Positions 9,326-17,272 of a DNA stretch of 64,000 bases are shown here, in pieces. Location of the stretch: the NCBI RefSeq assembly GCF_048595215.1, contig NZ_JBMDWJ010000195.1, forward strand, positions 39,707-103,706. Direction: 5' to 3'. The notes under the pieces were generated by a model, which saw only the letters and a program-made list of their open reading frames with translations, had not been told where the DNA came from and did no database searches. Made by a program: the position numbers and the translations under genes. Each line of letters starts with the position of its first letter. Within the stretch, counting starts at the first letter, position 1. Source of the stretch: Siphonobacter sp048595215 (lineage in GTDB: Bacteria; Bacteroidota; Bacteroidia; Cytophagales; Spirosomataceae).

Positions 9326-10399
9326 TTAAATTTTGGATGGCTCCGAGATGGGACTGCTCAGAAACTGCTGGTACTGCGTGGGACTGTACCCGGTCACTTT
9401 CCTGAAATAGGTATTCAGCGTGGTCTTCGACTGAAAGCCCACCTGATGAGCTAGCTCCGCGATTTTTTCACCGGGATGGTTTTTCAGTAAAACGATCATT
9501 TCCTGGACGCGGAAATCATTCACGTAAGCGTAAAAATTCTTCTCGGCTTTCTGATTCAAAACCTGCGACAATTGCTGCCGGGAGATTTTCAGGGATTGGG
9601 CTAAATCATCCAGCGAAAGATCGGGATTATGGAAGGGTTTTTCCCGTCGCATGAGCTGCTCCAGAGCTTCGAAGTACGTCTGTAGTTGAGCGTCCGAAAG
9701 GCCTGATTTTTCATAGGTTTCACGAGCGGTTTCGGCTGGTTTGGACTGGGTATAGTTCTGCGTCAGAAAAAAACGCAGACAAATCCAGCAAATGATCCCG
9801 AACGCGAGGTAGGGGAAAAAATGGGCGTCCCAGTGTGTACCCAGCCAGGCATTGAAAAAAGATGTACAGTAGCCTATGAAAACCGAACTCATGAAAAAGG
9901 CACTGCACTGGAGTAACAGATTCCGTTCGCGGCGGGATAGCTGCGTATCCGGTACGAGTTTCCAGAGCAACCAGGTCGTATAGCTGGCGACGGAAACCAT
10001 AAGCAGGTAGACAAATACTTCGAAAATCTGCTGAAACAAAGCCGGATTTTTGCTGGGAATTTGTCCAACCAGGCAGGAAACGTACAGCGTAAAAGCGAAG
10101 ACAAACGGTACGAGGTGGAGGACTTTATGCGTTCGGGTAAGGGATTTGCCTTTGAACTGTAGATACTGAAAATACAGCAGCGGTCCGTAAGAAAAGGTGG
10201 TAAAGCTGTTGAGCCGGCCAAACAGATACGGATCGTTCAGGACCGAGAGCAGAAACAGTTTGACGCCCAGGTGAATACTGATCAGGGCAATCAATGTTTT
10301 TAGGTATAAGTACTGACGACTGAAGATGGTCTGCTTGGGTAAGACGTACAAACCAATGAGGGCCTGAGCGAAAGCGAAGGTGGTAATGAGGGAAATCAT
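9326..10399 (-). CDS. Membrane-anchored AraC family transcriptional regulator
   Basis: 357 residues. The first 225 form about seven hydrophobic helices (for example the LIALISIHLGVKLFLLSVL and FVYLLMVSVASYTTWLLW segments). A linker and an AraC/XylS double HTH follow at about 250-350 (LSLDDLAQSLKISRQQLSQVL, then IAELAHQVGFQSKTTLNTYF). This 7TM-AraC layout is common in Bacteroidota; the membrane part probably senses a signal. It lies just upstream of the TonB receptor on the same strand, so control of the receptor/phosphatase pair is the simplest guess. Confidence 0.85.
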   Translation of the reverse strand: MISLITTFAFAQALIGLYVLPKQTIFSRQYLYLKTLIALISIHLGVKLFLLSVLNDPYLFGRLNSFTTFSYGPLLYFQYLQFKGKSLTRTHKVLHLVPFVFAFTLYVSCLVGQIPSKNPALFQQIFEVFVYLLMVSVASYTTWLLWKLVPDTQLSRRERNLLLQCSAFFMSSVFIGYCTSFFNAWLGTHWDAHFFPYLAFGIICWICLRFFLTQNYTQSKPAETARETYEKSGLSDAQLQTYFEALEQLMRREKPFHNPDLSLDDLAQSLKISRQQLSQVLNQKAEKNFYAYVNDFRVQEMIVLLKNHPGEKIAELAHQVGFQSKTTLNTYFRKVTGYSPTQYQQFLSSPISEPSKI

Positions 10400-10503
10400 A
10401 TCGCTGGATATTTCCAGTAAAGATAGGATTCGTTCCTAGCGGGTCTAAGGCCGGATGGATTAAGAAATTATTACCAAAACCGTAGGCTAGGGCTATAACA
10501 AAA

Positions 10504-10532
10504 GAGGTCTGATACGACGTGTACCAGACCTC
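10504..10532 (-). terminator. Terminator of the GMC oxidoreductase operon
   Basis: GAGGTCTG and CAGACCTC form an 8-bp stem about 25 bp after the GMC stop on the minus strand, followed there by a T-rich stretch. Confidence 0.7.
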
Positions 10533-10555
10533 AGAATCAGACTTCTATCCTGAAA

Positions 10556-12262
10556 TTACAGGTTTTGCTTCTTCATTTCCTTCACGGCGTAATCAACCGC
10601 ACGGGCTGTCAGAGCCATGTACGTTAGCGAAGGGTTTTGCGTCGACGTAGAAGTCATCGAAGCCCCATCCGTGACGAACACGTTCTTGCAGGCGTGTAGC
10701 TGATTCCACTTGTTGAGCATCGATGTTTTAGGGTCTTTACCCATCCGAACGCCGCCCATTTCGTGAATGTCCAGTCCCGGAGCCTGCTTGGAATCGCGGG
10801 TACGGATGTTCTTGAAACCAGCCGCCGTATACATTTCGGTGAACTGCTCGTGGAAATCCTTGATCATCTTCTCGTCATTGTCATCGTAGAACATGTTGAT
10901 GGCCAATTGCGGGATGCCAAACGGATCTTTCTTATTCGGATCAAGCTGAACGGTGCTGTTCTCTTTCGGGATGGTTTCGCCCATCATGTGGGAGCCTACG
11001 TGCCAGCCGCCCCAGGAGGGATTCATCAGGTTTTTCTTCAGATCCGCACCGATGCCGTCCTGATTGGTATACGTACCCCGACCGGCGTTGAAGCCCGCGG
11101 CATAGCCCCGCAGGAAGTTGGTCTCCTGCTTATGCACGTTCCGGAAACGCGGAATGTACGGACTATTGGGACGACGACCTTCGGTTTTCATATCCAGGAA
11201 ACCATCGTATTCGGCTGAAATCGTAGCCCGGTAGTTGTGGAAGGCCACGTACTTGCCCAGCACACCGCTGTCGTTACCCAATCCGTTAGGGAAGCGGTTC
11301 GACGTTGAGTTCAGGAGTACGAGGTTGGTATTGAGAGCCGCTGCGTTGACAAAAATGATGCGGGCGTAGTACTCCGTCATTTTCTTGGTATTCGCATCGA
11401 TCACCCGAACGCCCGTTGCTTTACCTTTTTTCTCGTCGTAAATAATCGAGTGCACGACGGAATTAGGCCGCAGGGTCATTTTGCCCGTTTTGGCGGCCCA
11501 AGGAATTGTAGAGGCGTTACTACTAAAATAACCACCGAAGGGACAACCCCGCTCGCAGATGGTACGGTGCTGACACTGAGCCCGGCCCTGCTGGAAGTGA
11601 ATATCTTTTGGTTCGGTTAGGTGAGCACAACGGCCCTGAATCACGTTCCGGTCCTTGTATTTGCTAGCGATCTGCTTCTGGAAATAATCTTCCACGCAGT
11701 TCATTTCGTGGGGCTTCTGAAACTCGCCGTCGGGCAGGTTGGGCAGACCGTCTTTATTACCGGAAATACCAGCGAATTTCTCTACGTAACTGTACCAGGG
11801 AGCAATATCCGCGTAACGAATGGGCCAGTCAACGGCAAAGCCGTCGCGGGCGGGGCCTTCGAAATCGAAATCACTCCACCGCTGCGTCTGGCGGGCCCAG
11901 AGCAGGGATTTTCCACCTACCTGATAGCCGCGAATCCAGTCAAAGGGCTTTTCCTGCACGTACGGGTGTTCGGCATCTTTCACGAAAAAGTGCGTACTGC
12001 CTTCGTAAAAGGCATAACACTTGCTCACGATCGGGTTAGCTTCTTTTATTTCCAGGGGAAGCTGGGTGCGGTGCTCAAACTCCCAGGGGCTCATCATGCC
12101 CGTGGGGTAATCGGTTACATGTTTCACGTCCCTTCCCCGCTCCAGTACCAGCGTTCGCAGCCCGTGTTTCGTTAATTCTTTGGCGGCCCAGCCTCCGCTG
12201 ATGCCCGAACCAACCACGATTGCATCGTATTGATTGGCTGCCGTTGATTCCAGTATAGTCAT
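10556..12262 (-). CDS. GMC-family FAD oxidoreductase (large subunit)
   Basis: 568 residues. The N-terminal FAD-binding motif GSGISGGWAAKEL sits near residues 17-29 with LVLERG after it. The C-terminal part carries the GMC active-site region HEMGGVRMG and the conserved TQNPSLTYMALTARA end. A cysteine-rich stretch (CQHRTICERGCPFGG, about 230-245) is typical of the sugar/gluconate-dehydrogenase branch of GMC enzymes. Such enzymes oxidise sugars or glycosides at a carbon hydroxyl and pass electrons to a cytochrome. The small-subunit gene ends 5 bp upstream, so the two form one operon. It lacks its own signal peptide, as expected if exported with the Tat-type small subunit. Glucoside 3-dehydrogenase is a candidate activity but not provable here. 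Confidence 0.88.
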   Translation of the reverse strand: MTILESTAANQYDAIVVGSGISGGWAAKELTKHGLRTLVLERGRDVKHVTDYPTGMMSPWEFEHRTQLPLEIKEANPIVSKCYAFYEGSTHFFVKDAEHPYVQEKPFDWIRGYQVGGKSLLWARQTQRWSDFDFEGPARDGFAVDWPIRYADIAPWYSYVEKFAGISGNKDGLPNLPDGEFQKPHEMNCVEDYFQKQIASKYKDRNVIQGRCAHLTEPKDIHFQQGRAQCQHRTICERGCPFGGYFSSNASTIPWAAKTGKMTLRPNSVVHSIIYDEKKGKATGVRVIDANTKKMTEYYARIIFVNAAALNTNLVLLNSTSNRFPNGLGNDSGVLGKYVAFHNYRATISAEYDGFLDMKTEGRRPNSPYIPRFRNVHKQETNFLRGYAAGFNAGRGTYTNQDGIGADLKKNLMNPSWGGWHVGSHMMGETIPKENSTVQLDPNKKDPFGIPQLAINMFYDDNDEKMIKDFHEQFTEMYTAAGFKNIRTRDSKQAPGLDIHEMGGVRMGKDPKTSMLNKWNQLHACKNVFVTDGASMTSTSTQNPSLTYMALTARAVDYAVKEMKKQNL

Positions 12263-12267
12263 GATCG

Positions 12268-12795
12268 TTATTTGCCAGTTGAAACGGGGACGCAGCCGTG
12301 GTAAAAGCCGGGTACGAGTTGGTAATGATTGATATTGGTCTGGAAGTACTCCGAAGTGGTAAAGCCGCGAATGGTCAGGCTTTTGACCAGTTTGAAAAAG
12401 TCTTTGGTTTCTTCATCGGCTCCGGCGTTCAGCTGATTGAGAAAATTCAGTCGCTGATTGGTATCCATGCCCGAAAACGTTTTGCCTCCTGAACTCTTCT
12501 GGGCCAGATCGCTGACCGTGTAAAGACCGTTTTTCAGCGTTTCCTGAGCTTTCGTATCCATACAATCATTGACGATCTTCTGAATGTAAGCGGGAACGCC
12601 CAGGCTTTTCGCTCCGGGAATATCCGTTTCCGGAATAATGGTTTCGGCCAGGTCGGCTAGCGTGGATTCTTCCAAAGCGGAAAGCAAGGGAGAACCCGCC
12701 ACCGTCTCGGGCGTCCAGTGCTGAGCCCAGGAGGGGAGGCTCAGCAGACCGCCAAACGCAGCGGCCATGTTTTTTAATGCGATTCTACGTTCCAC
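12268..12795 (-). CDS. Gluconate 2-dehydrogenase subunit 3 family protein (small subunit)
   Basis: 175 residues, starting at a GTG (12795). The N-terminus MERRIALKNMAAAFGG has a twin-arginine-like export signal followed by a hydrophobic stretch ending at WAQ. The body has the family features LADLIIPETDIPGAKSLGVPAY-like spacing and the ending GFYHGCVPV. In this family the small subunit carries the GMC partner across the membrane and links it to electron acceptors. An ATG 27 bp further in would delete the arginine pair, so I kept the GTG. Confidence 0.85.
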   Translation of the reverse strand: MERRIALKNMAAAFGGLLSLPSWAQHWTPETVAGSPLLSALEESTLADLAETIIPETDIPGAKSLGVPAYIQKIVNDCMDTKAQETLKNGLYTVSDLAQKSSGGKTFSGMDTNQRLNFLNQLNAGADEETKDFFKLVKSLTIRGFTTSEYFQTNINHYQLVPGFYHGCVPVSTGK

Positions 12796-12912
12796 AAAGA
12801 ATGAATTAGAGAGTTAGTTAGTCGGAACCAAAGCCTTTAAGCCAAAGAAGGCTGCAATGGAACCTGATTTAGAGGTTTGATTCAAGTAAAAATAAACGGT
12901 AAGCGTGGTATT

Positions 12913-13785
12913 TTATACAAAGACCCGCGAGCCGGAATAGTTACTCCGAAATTCCCGCGGCGTACAGCCATTTTTCTTTAAAAAGGTACGATTAAAATAG
13001 GATAAGTTGTTAAACCCGCATTTATAAGATACCTCGGCGATGGTCTGCGTAGTATCGATGAGCATGCGTGAGGCATGGCCCAGCCGAATCTCGTTGAGAC
13101 TATCGACGAACGTTTTTCCCGTACTTTTTTTGATAAAACGACTGAACGACACTTCCGGCATACTGGCTACTTTGGCGACATCGGCTAGGGTGATTTTCTT
13201 GTCGTAATGGGCCCGCATGTACTCGAAGGCTTTTTCGATACGACGACTATTATAATGAAAGGGATCGTGCGTGAAGGAGGCATTGGAAAGGGTACGCATG
13301 TTCCGGGAAATCGACAAATCGTGCAGAATCGACATCAGGTCGAGTACCGAATCAAAGCCGCTCTTCTGGGTAAGGGCTTCCAGCCGGGGCCGTACCGCTT
13401 CAATCGTTTCCCGCGAAAACAATACCCCTTTGGCCGCTCGTTCCAGCAAAATCCGAATAAACGTCAACTGATTCCGACGCAGAAATTTTTCGTCGAACAG
13501 GTCGCGGTGAAACTGAATCGTAATTTCCCGAATCTCCTTGTTTTCGCACTGGTGCAGAAACCAGCCGTGGGGGAGATTAGTGCCTACTAGTACCAGCTCC
13601 AGATCTTCGATCACTTCGGAATGATCGCCAATGATCCGTTTGATGCCGGGTCCACGGGCGATAAAATTCAGCTCGAATTCTTCGTGATAGTGTAGTGGGA
13701 AATCAAAATCAGACTTAACCCGGGCAAACAGCGTAAAGCAGTCATGCTGGGTAAGCGGTGTGATTTCGCGGTACAGATTACTCAT
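12913..13785 (-). CDS. Cupin-AraC family transcriptional regulator
   Basis: 290 residues: an N-terminal cupin-like sugar-sensing domain (residues 1-150, with FPLHYHEEFELNFI near 31) and a C-terminal AraC double HTH (about 185-285: ITLADVAKVASMPEVSFSRFIKK and IAEVSYKCGFNNLSYFNRTFLKK). It is divergent from the susC-susD-GH26 locus and separated by 257 bp holding a spaced direct repeat, so it is the likely activator of that locus. Its own promoter sits only 4 bp before the ATG, implying a leaderless or nearly leaderless mRNA. Confidence 0.88.
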   Translation of the reverse strand: MSNLYREITPLTQHDCFTLFARVKSDFDFPLHYHEEFELNFIARGPGIKRIIGDHSEVIEDLELVLVGTNLPHGWFLHQCENKEIREITIQFHRDLFDEKFLRRNQLTFIRILLERAAKGVLFSRETIEAVRPRLEALTQKSGFDSVLDLMSILHDLSISRNMRTLSNASFTHDPFHYNSRRIEKAFEYMRAHYDKKITLADVAKVASMPEVSFSRFIKKSTGKTFVDSLNEIRLGHASRMLIDTTQTIAEVSYKCGFNNLSYFNRTFLKKNGCTPREFRSNYSGSRVFV

Positions 13786-13789
13786 AAAG

Positions 13790-13822
13790 CAAAGGTAAAA
13801 GAGGTTTTAGCGATTAGCAAAA
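13790..13822 (-). promoter_or_regulatory. Consensus promoter of the AraC regulator (leaderless start)
   Basis: On the minus strand TTTTG (13822-13818), a 20-bp spacer and TACCTTTG (13797-13790) match the Bacteroidota sigma-A consensus fully. Only CTTT separates the -7 box from the ATG at 13785. A second -7-like box, TAACTTTG, lies at 13853-13846. Confidence 0.75.
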
Positions 13823-13975
13823 GTTTTGATAACATAGTATTAGTACAAAGTTACTTTTTGTTTGGTATTCTGTTTGAATAATCAAAGAAAAATATGGCAC
13901 TATTCGGCGATCATTGCAATTAATCGATATATAATGATAATTTATGACTGATAAAAATGAAAATATGTTCAAGTA

Positions 13976-14010
13976 AATGATAAAATTGTGTTAGTGCAAT
14001 GATAAAATTG
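13976..14010 (+). promoter_or_regulatory. Probable AraC operator: two direct repeats 22 bp apart
   Basis: AATGATAAAATTG occurs exactly at 13976-13988 and again at 13998-14010, a 22-bp period (two helical turns), which is how AraC-family proteins normally read paired half-sites. A shorter copy, AATGATAA, starts at 13933, 43 bp before the first. The proximal copy ends 5 bp before the susC -7 box. Confidence 0.65.
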
Positions 14011-14015
14011 ACGCA

Positions 14016-14023
14016 TACTTTTG
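14016..14023 (+). promoter_or_regulatory. -7 box of the susC operon promoter
   Basis: TACTTTTG matches TAnnTTTG. No TTG lies about 20 bp upstream, which fits a promoter that needs an activator bound at the adjacent direct repeats. Confidence 0.6.
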
Positions 14024-14042
14024 TTGCGAAAAATTTGACTCT

Positions 14043-17000
14043 ATGAATCGTTTTAAACTTTATCTTTTCTTCTCAGGATTGATGCTTCTAGGGTGCTTCG
14101 GAACTCTATTCGCTCAAAACCGGACCATCTCCGGTACTGTGGCTGACGAGAAAGGGGAGTTACTCCCCGGCGTAAGCCTTTCCATCAAGGGAACCACCCT
14201 TGGAACTAACACCAATGTTGAAGGACGCTTTACCCTGAGCATCCCCGCCAATGCTACCACGCTGGTGGTATCTTTTGTCGGTATGCAGACGCAGGAAATT
14301 CCGGTCACGAACGAATCAACTTACACGATTGTATTGCAATCCGATAGCAAATCGCTCGATGAGGTTGTCGTTATTGGGTACGGTTCAGCCCGGAAAAGTG
14401 ATTTGACGGGTTCGGTTGCTTCCATCAAGTCGGAACAACTCACGCAGATTGCTACGCCCAACGTAACGCAGGCCATTCAGGGCCGCGTAGCCGGGGTAGA
14501 CGTAACGGCTAACTCGGGGGAACCCGGTGGTGCCAGCCGGATTCGGATACGCGGGGTTGGTACAATCAACAACTCGGATCCTCTGTACGTAGTGGACGGT
14601 TTCCAGACTGGAGACATCAGCTTCCTGGCTCCTACGGATATTGCTTCCATGGAAATCCTGAAAGATGCTTCAGCTACGGCTATTTACGGTTCTCGCGGAG
14701 CCAACGGGGTGGTTTTGATTACGACTAAACGTGGTCGTTCCGGCCCAACCCGCTTTACGCTGGATGGTTACGCCGGGGTACAGAACGCCTGGAACAAACT
14801 GAATATGCTGAATGCTGCTCAGTACGGAACCCTTCGTCTGGAAGCGTACCGCAACGACGGAACGGTACTGGACCCGAATGGTGCGGAATATCGTCTACTC
14901 AATAATGCCGCTCAAACCAACATGCAGGGTACGGATTGGCAGAAAGAAGTGATGCAAACGGGTTCTATTCAGAACTACAGCCTGAACGTACTGGGAGGTA
15001 CGGACAAGTCACGCTATAGCCTGACGGGTACGTATTTCGGTCAGGACGGGATTGTGAAGAATTCTTCCTTACGAAAGTATTTCCTGCGTTTCAATAACGA
15101 TTATACTTTCAACAACTGGTTGACGGGTGGTATCTCCGGAGCGTTTTCCCGTACGAACAAGACGTTTACCAACAATGACCTGTTCGCTGGGGTGCTGACT
15201 ACGGCTTTGCGGGCGGAACCTATTACGCCCGCCTGGAACCCGGAAACCAATAACTGGGGTCGTACGATTGTATCGCAGGAAAACAACCCGGCTCGTGCCG
15301 CGAGTGAAATGTCCGGTAACAAAGGCTACGAAAGTCTGCTGAACGCCAACGCCTACGTAGAGGCTTCGTTCCTGAAACATTTCAAACTGCGTTCACAATT
15401 TGGCGTTAATTACAAAAACGTTCACAACAAGCAGTATCTGCCCGAGTTTTTCCTGGACATCAAAGAATTACGTCCCAACAGCCAGTTGACGGAGTATCGG
15501 AGTGAGCAGACGCAGTGGGTATCTTCTACTTACCTGACCTACGATAATGACTTTGGTAAGCACCACGTAGGCGGTATGATTGGTACGGAAGCTCAACGCA
15601 GTACCTTCGATAACATTGGTATGACGGCCTATAATGTACCGGACAATACCGATCTGCGGTACTTGTCCTCCAGCCGTAATCCAAACGTAATTCCGACGAC
15701 TACACCGCCTTCGGATGAATCCCTGCTTTCGTTCTTTGGTCGGGCGAACTATAGCTACAACGAGAAGTACATGTTGACGGCTACGCTGCGGTATGATGGT
15801 TCTTCCCGCTTCCTGAAAGGAAATCGTTGGGGTATTTTCCCGGCTTTTGCTTTCGGCTGGAACGTAACGGATGAGCCCTTCATGGCCAATATCAAAGCCA
15901 TCAGTAACCTGAAAGTACGGGCCGGATGGGGTCAGGTAGGTAACCAAAACTCAGCCAATAACTACGGGTACGTAACGACGATTTCTGGTGGTAACCGCTA
16001 CGTATTCGGCGACCAGATCGTGGAAGGTTTCGCTCCAACGATGGCGAGCAACCCGAACCTGAAGTGGGAAACGACGACGAGCTCCAACATTGGTATCGAC
16101 GCAGATTTCTTTAATCATAGCCTGAGTTTAACGGCCGATTACTTCATCAAGAATACGGCTGACATGATTGTTCGGGTTCCCGTACCCGTGTTCATCGGCG
16201 TAGGACCTCCGTACGTCAATGCCGGTAGCATGCGGAACAACGGTATCGAATTAGCCTTGAACTATCGCAATGAAGTAGGGGCGTTCCGCTACGATGTGGG
16301 TGTGAACTTCACGAAGATCAAAAACGAAGTAACCAGCCTCGGTGGGGGTACAGGCATTGAATCGGCCAACGTCATCAGTAACTGGGGTAACATTACCCGT
16401 ACGTCGGTGGGTCGCGAAATCGCTTACTTCTACGGCTTGAAAACCGATGGGATTTTCAGAACGCAGGAAGAAGCGAATGCCTACAATACAAAATACGGAA
16501 TTGGTAGCGAAAACCTGGCCAAAGCGGGCGATGTACGCTTCGTAGATGCGAATAACGACGGAGTTATTAACGATAAGGACCGCGTATACCTGGGTAGTGC
16601 TACGCCGAAATTCAGTTACGGTTTCAACGCAACGCTGGGTTACAAAAACTTTGATCTTCGTTTATTCTTCCAGGGTGTACAAGGTGTAGAAGTAGTGAAT
16701 GCACTGGATTACTTTACCCGTAGCTCAATGGGTACCTGGAATTCGGTTACGGATCGCCTCAACCGCTGGACGCCTGAGAATACGAACACGAACGAACCCC
16801 GCATGACGGCGAAGGATGCCAATGCCAACTACCGCTTCAGTGATCGTTTCGTACAAAGTGGAGATTACTTGCGTCTGCGGAACGTAACGCTGGGATATAC
16901 TATTCCGAAAGTGGTAACGGATCGCTGGAAAATGTCAACGGTACGGGCCTACGTTTCGGTAGATAACCTCCTGACCGTAACGGGCTACAAAGGTCTGGAT

Positions 17001-17117
17001 CCCGAAATCGGTGAGTATGGTTACAACCGGAGCTACAACCCACTGGCTGTGGGTGTGGACGTAGGAACCTACCCCCAACCCCAAACCTGGCGTGCCGGGC
17101 TAACGCTCAATTTCTAA
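14043..17117 (+). CDS. SusC/RagA-type TonB-linked outer-membrane transporter
   Basis: 1024 residues: signal peptide (to TLFAQN), CarboxypepD_reg domain (about 28-105, ISGTVADEKGELLPGVSLSIKG), TonB-box-like DEVVVIGYG near 113, plug domain with LYVVDGF and the SusC signature SMEILKDASATAIYGSRGANGVVLITTKRG-type region near 205-232, then a beta-barrel ending RAGLTLNF. It imports oligosaccharides through the outer membrane together with the SusD lipoprotein encoded next. Downstream GH26 and GH130 genes point to beta-mannan oligosaccharides. The AraC-type regulator and the 22-bp repeats upstream suggest substrate induction. Confidence 0.95.
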   Translation: MNRFKLYLFFSGLMLLGCFGTLFAQNRTISGTVADEKGELLPGVSLSIKGTTLGTNTNVEGRFTLSIPANATTLVVSFVGMQTQEIPVTNESTYTIVLQSDSKSLDEVVVIGYGSARKSDLTGSVASIKSEQLTQIATPNVTQAIQGRVAGVDVTANSGEPGGASRIRIRGVGTINNSDPLYVVDGFQTGDISFLAPTDIASMEILKDASATAIYGSRGANGVVLITTKRGRSGPTRFTLDGYAGVQNAWNKLNMLNAAQYGTLRLEAYRNDGTVLDPNGAEYRLLNNAAQTNMQGTDWQKEVMQTGSIQNYSLNVLGGTDKSRYSLTGTYFGQDGIVKNSSLRKYFLRFNNDYTFNNWLTGGISGAFSRTNKTFTNNDLFAGVLTTALRAEPITPAWNPETNNWGRTIVSQENNPARAASEMSGNKGYESLLNANAYVEASFLKHFKLRSQFGVNYKNVHNKQYLPEFFLDIKELRPNSQLTEYRSEQTQWVSSTYLTYDNDFGKHHVGGMIGTEAQRSTFDNIGMTAYNVPDNTDLRYLSSSRNPNVIPTTTPPSDESLLSFFGRANYSYNEKYMLTATLRYDGSSRFLKGNRWGIFPAFAFGWNVTDEPFMANIKAISNLKVRAGWGQVGNQNSANNYGYVTTISGGNRYVFGDQIVEGFAPTMASNPNLKWETTTSSNIGIDADFFNHSLSLTADYFIKNTADMIVRVPVPVFIGVGPPYVNAGSMRNNGIELALNYRNEVGAFRYDVGVNFTKIKNEVTSLGGGTGIESANVISNWGNITRTSVGREIAYFYGLKTDGIFRTQEEANAYNTKYGIGSENLAKAGDVRFVDANNDGVINDKDRVYLGSATPKFSYGFNATLGYKNFDLRLFFQGVQGVEVVNALDYFTRSSMGTWNSVTDRLNRWTPENTNTNEPRMTAKDANANYRFSDRFVQSGDYLRLRNVTLGYTIPKVVTDRWKMSTVRAYVSVDNLLTVTGYKGLDPEIGEYGYNRSYNPLAVGVDVGTYPQPQTWRAGLTLNF

Positions 17118-17122
17118 GATAG

Positions 17123-17272
17123 TTTTCGGTTTACTGTTTTCAGTTTTCAATGCAAGTCGCAGAGGACTGAAAGCAGTGAACAAAGAATTAACAAAGAGAT
17201 TTCGGTTTACTGTTTTCACTGCAAGCCTCGCAGAACTGAAAACAGCAAACCGAAAACTGAAAACTGAAAAAA
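17123..17272 (+). repeat. Repeated sequence and strong hairpin in the susC-susD spacer
   Basis: TTTCGGTTTACTGTTTTCA occurs near 17125 and again at 17200. The second copy pairs, 18 of 19 positions, with its complement at 17237-17255, and an inner CTGC/GCAG stem at 17219-17233 extends the fold. No T-run follows. ACTGAAA units continue to the susD start. It probably acts in the transcript between susC and susD (processing, stability or translation). Confidence 0.75.

Noticed and set aside
11621..12175. 184-codon plus-strand frame within the GMC gene
   Set aside because: Antisense to the FAD-binding region of a well-supported gene.
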